Positions 27,861-36,641 of a stretch of DNA of 64,000 nucleotides are shown in pieces. The notes under the pieces are model-generated. The model was given only the letters and a program-made list of their open reading frames with translations. It had not been told where the DNA came from and did not search any database. Origin of the DNA: Ostreococcus mediterraneus (Eukaryota; Chlorophyta; Mamiellophyceae; Mamiellales; Bathycoccaceae); the NCBI GenBank assembly GCA_012295225.1, contig WMKK01000019.1, forward strand, positions 1 through 64,000, given 5' to 3'. The stretch's first letter is position 1; each line of letters begins with the position of its first letter. Both the position numbers and the translations under genes were made by a program.

Positions 27861-29375
27861 TTAAAACATAGCCTTGATGTCGTCGTATCTCGGCGCGGCG
27901 TGAAGCTCGCCAGACATGGCCACCGTGGGGTTGGAGGCGAGTAAATCAGCCGCCGCCTTGGCGATATCCGCCGCGCTCACCGCGCGCACTTCCGCAATAA
28001 AGTCCGCCGCGCTCTTACGGTACTTGTACGTGAGCATTTGACGACCAATGTCTTCCGCAATCACCGCCTTGGATTCCAAGTTCATCAAAATCGAACTCAC
28101 CGTGGCGTTCTTGGCGCGTTCGAGCTCTTGCTCTTGCACGCCACCCTTGGCGGCGACGGATTGAAGTTCGCTCGCCATAACCTTCACCATGTCGCCCACG
28201 TGCGCGCTGTTCGCCATGGCAGAAATACCTACGATCCCAGTATCATTGAAGATGCTGTGGAATGCCGTGCAGTTTTGCGCCCACGAGTAGCGGTTCAACA
28301 CGCGCGTGTACAAGCGCGAGTACATGCCCTTCCCGGGACCGCCCGCGCTAAAGCTTCCGCCGCCACCGAGCAACATCGTGAGCACGGTCATCGCGGTCGA
28401 CGCCTTGGTATCGCGCCAACCACCCTTGAACTCGAACCCGAGCACGATGGACGTGATCGGAGAATCAGTCTTTTGTCTGTAGTCTCCGCCGACGTAGACG
28501 CTGGGCGTCGCCGGCGCGCCTTCGCCCGCGGGCAACGTCGACAACATAGGTTCGGCTATGCGCACCAACTCGTCGTGTTCGCACCCACTTGCGGCTAAAA
28601 CCATGCGCGGAGCGGTGAAATTCTCGCTCACAAACTCTCGCAAGGCATCACCGGTAATGTGAGATAAATCCCCAGTCGGCGCGACGAGCGCGTTGCCCAA
28701 CCCCCCAGAGTACGCCGTCGCGTGCGTAGCTTCCATCAACAACGCCTGCGGATTCTCATGCAACTCCTTCACCTCAGCTTGCATAGCCTTCACCACCTCC
28801 TCGACTTCATGATTATGCAATCTCGGATTAATCGCGCAATCCAACAACAGCTCCACCGCCGCCGGCACGTGCGTCTTCAACGCGTCGCACGCGTACGAAA
28901 ACTGCTCCCGACTCGCGCTCGCGCTCAACGTCGCTCCAATCACCTCACACTCCCGCGTCACACGAAACGTCGTACGATTCTTCGTCGCACGAAACGCCGC
29001 ACGCTCAAGCGCGTGTGTAAACCCACTCTGCCACCCGCTGCGTTCGCGTTCGCTTCCGACGTTTGCGTACGCCCCGAGCGCCACCGTAGCCCCTCGCGGC
29101 GCGTTCTCGCTCGCAATCGTCGCCCCATTCGCGAGCACCGTCACACTCGTCGTCGGTGCCGCCACCGCATCGGTGTTTGCCCCGATCCCGGACGCGCCGT
29201 ACGGCTCGCCCATCGGTGGAAACACCGTCGCTTTGGACCCGGCGAACAGCGCGCTCAAGAATCCCGGCGCTTTGTCCGCCTTTGTCGTCGTCCCGATCGC
29301 GGGTTGCGCCGCGGCGGCGTACGCGCGCGATGCGATCGACCCGAACGCGCGTCCTCGCGCGTGTGCGTGCATCAT
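27861..29375 (-). CDS. MPPA: Mitochondrial processing peptidase, alpha subunit
   Basis: 504 residues, ATG at 29375, with an Ala/Arg-rich mitochondrial presequence. M16 peptidase fold: VTVLANGATIASENAPRGATVALGAYANVGSERE, then HALERAAFRATKNR where the catalytic beta subunit would have HxxEH. Loss of that zinc site marks the alpha subunit. The glycine-rich substrate loop GGGGSFSAGGPGKGMYSRLYTRVLNR, diagnostic for MPP-alpha, is intact. The protein recognises presequences and partners MPP-beta in the matrix, or the bc1 complex core as in plants. Its upstream region is copy 1 of a 191-bp direct repeat. Confidence 0.93.
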   Translation of the reverse strand: MMHAHARGRAFGSIASRAYAAAAQPAIGTTTKADKAPGFLSALFAGSKATVFPPMGEPYGASGIGANTDAVAAPTTSVTVLANGATIASENAPRGATVALGAYANVGSERERSGWQSGFTHALERAAFRATKNRTTFRVTRECEVIGATLSASASREQFSYACDALKTHVPAAVELLLDCAINPRLHNHEVEEVVKAMQAEVKELHENPQALLMEATHATAYSGGLGNALVAPTGDLSHITGDALREFVSENFTAPRMVLAASGCEHDELVRIAEPMLSTLPAGEGAPATPSVYVGGDYRQKTDSPITSIVLGFEFKGGWRDTKASTAMTVLTMLLGGGGSFSAGGPGKGMYSRLYTRVLNRYSWAQNCTAFHSIFNDTGIVGISAMANSAHVGDMVKVMASELQSVAAKGGVQEQELERAKNATVSSILMNLESKAVIAEDIGRQMLTYKYRKSAADFIAEVRAVSAADIAKAAADLLASNPTVAMSGELHAAPRYDDIKAMF

Positions 29376-29836
29376 GGTCGTCGTTTTGTGCCGCGGACGG
29401 CGATCCCGATCGCGCGATCGATCCCGATCCGCGATCGAGCCCGCGCGCCGAGGGTTTAGACACGCGATATTTTATCGGACATACGGACCGTACGAAACAT
29501 GGCCGTATATCTGTGTACATGATTGTGTAATATAAATATCTTTATCGTTAGATCACCTACTCGTACTAGAGGTATGTTTCATTCCAGTCACGTGTTGTGA
29601 TATTCCAAAAACGAGGCACACTTTGCGAGACGCGGTGATGACAGAACGCTGCGCGCAAATGATGGACACTCGTTCGACGACGACATGCGGCGGCGGCGTG
29701 CGTGCGAGCGAGGCTAGCGATGCGTTGGTGACCGCGGTAAAGCGTTGACGCGCGTATTGGATTGGTAGGTGGAGTATCAACTACTACAGTATCTATAACT
29801 ATAACTATAACTATTACGATTGCGCGCGTCAACGCT
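29376..29836. other. Intergenic region with repeat copy 1 and an inverted repeat
   Basis: 461 bp between MPP-alpha and the receptor-kinase stop. It holds the 191-bp repeat (29431-29621), an AT-rich (CTATAA)n run near 29793-29813 and most of a 116-bp inverted-repeat structure ending in the kinase coding end. No gene recognised. Confidence 0.6.
29431..29621 (+). repeat. 191-bp direct repeat, copy 1
   Basis: Identical by eye to 33788-33978 except for the N at 33846; spacing 4357 bp. It begins GCGATCGAGCCCGCGCGCCG and ends at ACGAGGCACAC, includes GAGGGTTTAG (a telo-box-like word) and the AT-rich GTAATATAAATATC. This copy lies 55 bp upstream of the MPP-alpha start codon. Confidence 0.95.
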
Positions 29837-29846
29837 TTACGGCGGT
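29731..29846. repeat. Inverted repeat around the receptor-kinase 3' end
   Basis: Arms 29731-29753 and 29824-29846 are complementary with one mismatch (core GTAAAGCGTTGACGCGC). The right arm covers the last codons and stop of the kinase gene; the left arm lies in its 3' flank. The loop carries a CTATAA run. Could be an mRNA 3' hairpin or a small inverted duplication. Confidence 0.75.
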
Positions 29847-32800
29847 TGCGCCGGACCGGTTTCGGTCGCTGAGGCGTCGTACATGCGCGTGAAGGCAAAG
29901 GCTACCTGCGAGGCGTCAATGCGAGTTTTGGGATCGTGTGCCCATGATAAAGTGATCAGCGATTGTGCGTCGCTCGGAGTTTCTTTGAATGTAGGTCGAA
30001 CGCCAGAGAGGACTTGCGTGACCACGGCGGCTTCCGGCATGTAGCCAAAGGGCGTGCGCCGCTCGAAAATTTCCCACAATGTGACGGCGAGAGCGTAGAC
30101 ATCCGTCCTGGTATCTTTCTCCTTGTCGGCGAAGAGCTCTGGGGCTGACCACGCGATGGTGAGTGCGTGACCCTTGTCTTTCGCGTGCGCGGCCATGGTG
30201 AGCGTTTTGCTTCTGTTCTTGGCGTGCGACATGCCAAAGTCGCATAATCGAGAGCTCCCGTCGGCAGCGATGAGCACGTTGGCGGACTTCAAGTCGCCGT
30301 GCACAATGGATATCCCTGGTAAGTGCAGGTATGCCACACCAGTGGCGATTTCAGACGCAAATCTTAGCTTTTCACGATCGGAAATATCCATGGCGTCGTT
30401 TGCGAGCAGCTCAGACAGGGACCCTCGCGGGCAATACTCCATAACGATCCAAGCAACTTCGGGAACGATTCCAAATACTTTGACGATGTTAGGATGATTC
30501 AGCGTACACATGATCAAAGCTTCCTTACGCATACTCTCAACAGCGGCTTTTGGGACTTGCATTTCCTGCGTGCCCGCCTGCGCGAACATGGTTTTGATGG
30601 CCACTTGAGTGGACTTGAACGTGCCTTTGAACACAGCGCCGTACCCACCGGCTCCTAATATGCCTTGCGCGTCCAGTACGACATCATTCCTCTCGATTAT
30701 TGGTGTGGTGTCCGTGAGACGCGGCAACTTTTGCTTCGCCATGAACATCTGTATGTCTTTTACCTTTGAGGTCAGCTCGTTGACTGAGGTGTTCAAATTC
30801 TCTGGCACGAGTGCGTCGGCGAGTCGACGAAGGCCGACGCGTAGGAGGAATCGGCGGAGCATGGGTTTTGCAAAAAAGTAGAGCACTGAAAACAGCGTGC
30901 TTGGACCGAGAATTGCACCAGCGATTGCACCGTAAATCGCGGTCCCGGCACTTGAGTTGGTGTCGCTACTTCCAGTGCTTGCATTTGGCGTTGACGACGT
31001 CGGCGGCGTTGGCGGCGTCGGCGGCGTTGACGGCGTCGGTGGCGTTGATGACGTCGGCGGCGTCGGTGACGTCGGCGGCGTTGACGGCGTCGGTGGCGTT
31101 GATGACGTCGGCGGCGTTGACGGCGTCGGCGGCGTTGACGGCGTCGGCGGCGTTGACGGCGTCGGCGGCGTTGACGGCGTCGGCGGCGTTGACGGCGTCG
31201 GCGGCGTTGATGACAACGATCGAGCCGAGTATCTTGAGTCCACGAGCGCTATCGCGCCGCGAACTTCTACAGTATACGATGTGATCCACGTCGACCCATC
31301 CCACTTGTACACCTTGTCGGATGAAGCGTATAGTTTTGCATTGGTTGCATCATAAATGACATGCGAGTTTGTACCACCAGTGCCGATGCCTAAACCAACT
31401 GCCCACCATGATGTGCCATCCCATTTCGCAACGCCGGGTGTTGCCACGGGTCCAGCATTCAAAAACTTTCCGACAACGTATAAGTATTGATTCGCAGCGT
31501 CGTATGCGAGAGAATACACAGTTGAATCGACGCCCGCGCCAAGTGCGTACCACGATACGCCGTCCCATCGTGCGATTCCGTTAACTGGTACACCGCCAGC
31601 TGAATGGAAAGTCCCGCCGGCGTATAGCACACTGTTCACAGCGTCGTACGTCATCGCGTACACAGTTCCACTTACTCCAGAACCCAACGCAGACCATGAT
31701 ACGCCGTTCCACTTCGCAATGCGACTGGCGCTGACGCCGCCAATACTGTCGAATGCGCCTCCAGCGTACAGCGTGTTGGTCGTCGAGTCGTAGTGCAAGG
31801 CTTCGACTGCGCCGTTTGCACCGACAGACGATCCAACCGAGGACCAAGACGTGCCGTCCCATTTGGCGATATTTGACACGATCGTGCTTCCCGCCAAACT
31901 GAATACGCCACCCGCGTACAATACATCGTTATTTGAGTCATACGCCAACGCCCGTACTATGCCGAAAATACCCGCAGCCAAGCCCGACCACGATGTACCA
32001 TCCCACCTCGCCACGCCTCGAGCGGCCACACCTTCCTTCGTGATGAATTTGCCGCCAACGTAAACATAACCTGGGTATGGCGTGCTAGTCATGTCTCTGT
32101 TGCCGACGGATTTCGTTGTGACGTCCGTAAACACCTTTGGGTACGAACTGGTGCTCGGATTCCATAAAAATAGGCTGCTCGCGGGCGTGGTCGAGACGCG
32201 CTGGAATTCTCCACCGATACACATTTTGTTACTCTTGGTCTGCGTAATCGCATACACCTCGCCTAAACTGTCGACACCAGCGCCAACTGTGGACCACGAC
32301 GCGCCGTCCCACTTGGCCACGTGGCTCGCGGCAACGCCGCCGATCGTGGCGAACGAGCCGCCAGCATACAGATGGCCAGTCGTCACGTCGATGGCGAGGG
32401 TGTATATGCGGCCATCATCGGTATTGATGTCGGACCACGTCGTACCGTCCCACGACTGAATGTACGCATCCGCGTTAGTAGACAGCTCCGAATGCTGGCG
32501 GCCAACGTATAACGTACCAGCCGCGGTTAGAGCGAGAGAGAAAACTTGACTACTGTATGAGCCGCTTGTCGTGCCGAGCGAAGACCACGTCGTGCCGTTC
32601 CATCGAGCAACGTAGTCCACTGAAACGCCACCCGCAGTCATAAACATGCCACCTGCGTACAACACTCGATTGGTATTATCAAAGATGATTGATGAGGCAT
32701 CATAATCGAGACCTGTGCCGAGTGCAGTCCATGATGTGCCGTCCCATTTGGCGACTCTGTTTGCCGAAATGCCGCCAATCGTCGTAAAGTCGCCCGCGGC

Positions 32801-33475
32801 GTACAGATGTCCAGAAGTCGGGTCCAAGGCTAAACTCCGAACTCTCGCTCCGAAGTCGCGTCCAAGACTAAACCCGACATCATCGCAACTAGAGTCAAGA
32901 CGGGACCAACCAGTACCAACGTTGCTAAAGTTGTACATAGCCACACATCCAGGAGCTCCAGTCACATTCGGCTGCCCCCCGGCGTACAAGACGCCGCGCG
33001 CGTCGTCGTACGCTAAAGCAAGAACTTCGTCATTCTGCAGTCCAGATCCGATCGCTTCCCACGACGAACCTGTCCACTTGGCCACACCGATGACGTTGTC
33101 GAAATCTAAATACCCCGCGACGAACATCTCGTCGCCAGTTGCGCCGGCGACGACGGCGTACACTCGTCCAACGAAGGTGTCCCCGAGCAAAGGGTCTGAA
33201 ACTTGTTCGAATTCCAACGCCGTCGCGCTCGACAAGTTCGACTCCCACCGTTTTCCAGAAATAGCCGCCATCAGCACCTGACCAGCGTCGACGAACGCGC
33301 GCGGCGGGACGAACCCGTGCGCCACCGCGAGCAGCATCGCGCACGCATTTCTCCATCCCGACATTCCGCGCGCCCATCGCCAACCTCTCGCGCGTCTCGC
33401 TCGCGTCGACGCGCCAAACGCGCCCATCTCGCGCGAAAATAATTCCTCCACGTAAATACGCCTCCGCGTCGACAT
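29837..33475 (-). CDS. Receptor-like protein kinase with repeat ectodomain
   Basis: 1212 residues from the ATG at 33475; an ATG at 33364 (MSGWRNACAMLLAVAHGFVPP) would put a signal sequence right at the N-terminus and may be the real start. The ectodomain (~700 residues) has many repeats of the form VAKWDGTSWSALGSGV...VYALAYD..LYAGG.F, likely beta-propeller blades. A Pro/Thr/Ser hinge of TPPTPS units follows (minisatellite near 31000-31210), then a hydrophobic segment (IYGAIAGAILGPSTLFSVLYFF). The TKL-like kinase has GAGGYGAVFKG, Lys in QVAIKTMF, IVHGDLKSANVLI (HGD instead of HRD), LCDFGMSH and SAPELF. It is probably an active surface receptor. The gene lies between two direct repeats. Confidence 0.85.
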   Translation of the reverse strand: MSTRRRIYVEELFSREMGAFGASTRARRARGWRWARGMSGWRNACAMLLAVAHGFVPPRAFVDAGQVLMAAISGKRWESNLSSATALEFEQVSDPLLGDTFVGRVYAVVAGATGDEMFVAGYLDFDNVIGVAKWTGSSWEAIGSGLQNDEVLALAYDDARGVLYAGGQPNVTGAPGCVAMYNFSNVGTGWSRLDSSCDDVGFSLGRDFGARVRSLALDPTSGHLYAAGDFTTIGGISANRVAKWDGTSWTALGTGLDYDASSIIFDNTNRVLYAGGMFMTAGGVSVDYVARWNGTTWSSLGTTSGSYSSQVFSLALTAAGTLYVGRQHSELSTNADAYIQSWDGTTWSDINTDDGRIYTLAIDVTTGHLYAGGSFATIGGVAASHVAKWDGASWSTVGAGVDSLGEVYAITQTKSNKMCIGGEFQRVSTTPASSLFLWNPSTSSYPKVFTDVTTKSVGNRDMTSTPYPGYVYVGGKFITKEGVAARGVARWDGTSWSGLAAGIFGIVRALAYDSNNDVLYAGGVFSLAGSTIVSNIAKWDGTSWSSVGSSVGANGAVEALHYDSTTNTLYAGGAFDSIGGVSASRIAKWNGVSWSALGSGVSGTVYAMTYDAVNSVLYAGGTFHSAGGVPVNGIARWDGVSWYALGAGVDSTVYSLAYDAANQYLYVVGKFLNAGPVATPGVAKWDGTSWWAVGLGIGTGGTNSHVIYDATNAKLYASSDKVYKWDGSTWITSYTVEVRGAIALVDSRYSARSLSSTPPTPSTPPTPSTPPTPSTPPTPSTPPTPSTPPTSSTPPTPSTPPTSPTPPTSSTPPTPSTPPTPPTPPTSSTPNASTGSSDTNSSAGTAIYGAIAGAILGPSTLFSVLYFFAKPMLRRFLLRVGLRRLADALVPENLNTSVNELTSKVKDIQMFMAKQKLPRLTDTTPIIERNDVVLDAQGILGAGGYGAVFKGTFKSTQVAIKTMFAQAGTQEMQVPKAAVESMRKEALIMCTLNHPNIVKVFGIVPEVAWIVMEYCPRGSLSELLANDAMDISDREKLRFASEIATGVAYLHLPGISIVHGDLKSANVLIAADGSSRLCDFGMSHAKNRSKTLTMAAHAKDKGHALTIAWSAPELFADKEKDTRTDVYALAVTLWEIFERRTPFGYMPEAAVVTQVLSGVRPTFKETPSDAQSLITLSWAHDPKTRIDASQVAFAFTRMYDASATETGPAQPP
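30990..31215 (-). repeat. Coding minisatellite of the kinase hinge
   Basis: Tandem units of about 18 bp (GGCGTTGACGGCGTCGGC and variants with GATGAC) read on the minus strand as TPPTPS/TPPTSS. The units are nearly identical to each other, so copy number is likely to vary between strains. Confidence 0.85.
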
Positions 33476-33677
33476 CGGCGCCGCGCGCGCGACCGCGTGT
33501 GCGGTGCGCGCGACAAGTATCGCACGCGCGTGCGGAACTTTTGCGGAATTCAATCTTCGCGTACAAGTACAAAGTTTCGACTGCGCGCGGCGCGGCGCGG
33601 GGTCATCGCGCGTCGGCGAATCGATGCGCGCGCGATGCGACCGACGACGTCGAACGCCAGCGCGAGCGCACGGGCGC

Positions 33678-33710
<33 letters not shown>

Positions 33711-34095
33711 CGCGCGCATGCGCCGGGGTGCTCGGTGCTCGGTTTCCAGCCTCTCCTATTCAAACGCACTCAAGCACCATCAGTCACGCGATCGAGCCCG
33801 CGCGCCGAGGGTTTAGACACGCGATATTTTATCGGACATACGGACNGTACGAAACATGGCCGTATATCTGTGTACATGATTGTGTAATATAAATATCTTT
33901 ATCGTTAGATCACCTACTCGTACTAGAGGTATGTTTCATTCCAGTCACGTGTTGTGATATTCCAAAAACGAGGCACACCTCGCTCGAACGACGCCCCAAC
34001 GGGTGGAAGATGACGAAACGACGTGCGACGACACTGTCGCGCGCGCGACGCTCCGACGGCGCGAGCGCGCGCGGGGATATATCCATTCATTTCCC
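33476..34095. other. Divergent region between receptor kinase and COM1
   Basis: 620 bp. The kinase-proximal 300 bp are GC-rich with (CGACGA) low complexity near 33680-33715; the rest is copy 2 of the 191-bp repeat and the COM1 5' region. No further gene recognised. Confidence 0.5.
33788..33978 (+). repeat. 191-bp direct repeat, copy 2
   Basis: Matches 29431-29621 in the same orientation, differing only at the N at 33846. It lies 117 bp upstream of the COM1 start codon and abuts the 5' side of the receptor-kinase gene. Confidence 0.95.
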
Positions 34096-35493
34096 ATGCG
34101 CGCGATCGCGGCGCGCGATGGCGCGCACGACGCGCGCGATGACGACGATGGCGACGGAATCACGACGACGCCATCGCCATCGCGAACGCGCGCGCGCGTG
34201 CTCGATGCGTTTCATTCGTCGCTCCCGACGTCGACGGGCGACGCCGACGACGCCGCGGCGGCGGCGTCGGTGATGGATATCGCGCGAGGCGTGCGGTGCG
34301 CGCTCGCGCGGGCGAGCGCGGACGCGAGGCGCGCGGTGGAGGCGAGCGCATCGAGCGCGCTGGAGGCGTGCGCGCGCGCGGAATCCATGTACGAGGCGAT
34401 CGCGCGCGCGCAGTGCGCGGATGCGAGGGAGATTGCGCGGTTGACGGAGTGCGTGCGCGAGCAGGCGAGGGAGATTGATGCGTTGCGCGAGCGCGTGGGG
34501 CGGGACATCATACGACGGTCGTCGGGGAGCGAGGTTGAGGTGGAGACGTTTGAAAAGACGCGCGCCGAGTGCGAGTTGTGGCGGGAGGCGTGCGGGAAGT
34601 TTCGTAAGCGTGCGGAGCATTATGAGCGGTTGTATAAGGCGTCAGTCGCGGGTTCGTCGGGGCAGGGCGCGGTTGGGGCGACGGTGGTGGTGCGGGAGAC
34701 GCAAGTGTCGCCGACGACGACGTCGGCGGGGGCGCGAAAGCGGGCACCCGACGCGGGGCGGCGCGGAGGTGATTTTAAACGGGCGATGCGTGGAGAATCG
34801 AGTGGTGTGGTGAAACGCGACCGCGTCGGCGTGAATGATGATGATGATGATGCACACGCCAAGGTGACTGCGGTGATGCCGCACGAGAGTGCGGTGTGGT
34901 TGTGGGGAGGAACGCAACCGACGGCGGCGGCGCGTGGACGCGTCGCGACCCCGCCGCCCGCGCCCGGGCCTCTCGTGGTGGGCGATTCCGAGAATCCTGC
35001 GCATGATTTGCGTGACGACATCGAGTTGGGTCGACGCGAACACGCACCACCGCTGAATAGAATATTTCTCGACGCCAACGCGTCTGGCGGCGGCGACGCC
35101 GAGACGAGCAATCGCGTGCGCAAAAGTAAACGCTTATCTGATAACGCGCCAATGCCGGCGAATAAAGTGTTCGAACGAGCGCCATCAAAAACAATCAGTA
35201 ATGATAATCACGGTGGCGCGACGGCGGCGGCGGCGGCGGGCAAAAAGCAAGTCAAGTACGTTGAGGTGGTGCGCAAAAAAAACGAGCGAGAACGACTCGA
35301 CGCATACGTTTGCGAAGAATGCCGGACGTTTTACAACGCCATGATGCCCGAGAAACAACCGGCGACGATTAAATGTACGCATGAACCGCCATCAAACGCG
35401 AATAATTCTCGACACCGCGCGAAATGGGCGCCCGAACCAGCACCGAAAGGGTTCTGGAACTTGGCGTTTACGCCTCCCGAAGCCGCCGAATGA
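34096..35493 (+). CDS. COM1: COM1/CtIP/Sae2 DNA-end resection factor
   Basis: 465 residues from the ATG at 34096 (the longer frame opens with GTG). Residues about 60-140 form an Ala/Arg-rich coiled coil (EIARLTECVREQAREIDALRERV), consistent with N-terminal oligomerisation. The middle is disordered. The C-terminal ~75 residues are the conserved CtIP/COM1 domain: YVEVVRKKNERERLDAYVCEEC, a second Cys/His pair, NNSRHRAKWAPEPAPKGFWNLAF. These match the CxxC, RHR and FW elements of CtIP. The protein activates Mre11-Rad50-Nbs1 to resect double-strand breaks and remove Spo11 in meiosis. Convergent with PEX11 (89 bp). Confidence 0.85.
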   Translation: MRAIAARDGAHDARDDDDGDGITTTPSPSRTRARVLDAFHSSLPTSTGDADDAAAAASVMDIARGVRCALARASADARRAVEASASSALEACARAESMYEAIARAQCADAREIARLTECVREQAREIDALRERVGRDIIRRSSGSEVEVETFEKTRAECELWREACGKFRKRAEHYERLYKASVAGSSGQGAVGATVVVRETQVSPTTTSAGARKRAPDAGRRGGDFKRAMRGESSGVVKRDRVGVNDDDDDAHAKVTAVMPHESAVWLWGGTQPTAAARGRVATPPPAPGPLVVGDSENPAHDLRDDIELGRREHAPPLNRIFLDANASGGGDAETSNRVRKSKRLSDNAPMPANKVFERAPSKTISNDNHGGATAAAAAGKKQVKYVEVVRKKNERERLDAYVCEECRTFYNAMMPEKQPATIKCTHEPPSNANNSRHRAKWAPEPAPKGFWNLAFTPPEAAE

Positions 35494-35582
35494 TGATTTC
35501 TTCATCCTTCTCGAGCTCGACACCTAGTTAGCCGTATATGTTAGTGTATTACAACAGTAGGTAGAGTTTGGTTACTACCAAG

Positions 35583-36482
35583 CTACGCCGTTTTTGTTTT
35601 AGGTTTGCTCAAATCTAATGGCGGCAACAGCGTCGCAATGTTCACCGCGGACAAGAAGACGCCCAACATGCCCACCTTGCGCTTGGACATTGAAATTTTC
35701 TCGAGCAACGCCAACGCCAGCAGCGACTGCGCGCTATTCGTTATCAACCCCACAAACACCTTGCGCGCGCGTTGACGCAGCTCTTCCTTCTCTGCTTCTC
35801 GTCTCGCCTCGTCTTCATCATCAACGACGACGTCATTGTCGTCCTCGTCGTCGTCGTTTGGAAGCTTCCCGAACCCCTTCTCCTTCATCGTATCCAACAA
35901 AACGTTGAGCTCATTCGTGTCTAAAAACAACGCCGCCGCCGAACCGGCGAACCAGCCCCAGTACGACAGCTTCTGCGCCACGTCACCAACTTTGGCATTC
36001 TTCTGCACGCCCGCTTGGGTGAGCCACACGATGTGATCGAACCCGAAATACGCGCACATGCCGAGCGCCTTGGCGTACTGCGCGCTCACGTCAGCGCTCG
36101 AACCCGTCGGCGCTTTAGCCATCACCGGCATCATCGCCTCCACGGGCTACGCCACACGCACGATGAACACGCGCACAATTCGTCAGTCGTTTGTCGCATT
36201 CGCCGTCAACGCCACCGCGCGCCCGTACGCCGTCGCACATCCGCGTGCGCGTCGCACACACACACGCACCTTGAACACCCTAAACGGTTTCCTCGCGCTC
36301 GCGAGAGACTTTTGCGCGCGCAATGCGTCGCCATCGGCGCCGCCCGAGACTGTCATGCACGCGTACTGCATCAACGACAAGACTTTATCTTTACCATCGC
36401 TCGTGCTCAGTAAAGACTTGATGCGAACGCAGTGCGCGAGGGTGATGTCGAGCGCGTCGTGTCGGCGGTGCGCGGGTGCCAT
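35583..36482 (-). CDS. PEX11: Peroxisomal membrane protein PEX11 (two exons)
   Basis: Exons (minus) 36482-36270 and 36146-35583 give 258 residues; the 123-nt intron begins GTGCGTGT and ends GCGTAG. Joining gives KSLASARKPFRVFK-PVEAMMPVM, the expected PEX11 order. The N-terminus IKSLLSTSDGKDKVLSLMQYA is the amphipathic helix that tubulates the peroxisome membrane. Later segments AYFGFDHIVWLTQAGV and LSYWGWFAGSAAALFLDT fit PEX11 membrane-associated parts. An acidic loop (NDDDEDDNDVVVDDEDE) precedes the C-terminal hydrophobic segment. The role is peroxisome elongation and division. Divergent from a PhyH-like gene, 159 bp between starts. Confidence 0.9.
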
Positions 36483-36641
36483 GGCGACCGCGGCGTCGGC
36501 GTTTGGCGTCGTCGAATCAACCGGCGATGGGACAACGGTCGCCCGGGCAAGTCATCACATGTATGGGATTTATTGTTATAATCGCGCTACATAATGTATA
36601 GTACGTATACCCCTGCCAAGGGGTGATTTCGGGCACCAGCG

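Noticed and set aside
29431-33978. LTR-type element, because of identical direct repeats
   Set aside because: The 191-bp repeats do not have LTR ends, the interior encodes only a host-type receptor kinase, and no reverse transcriptase, integrase or capsid part is present.
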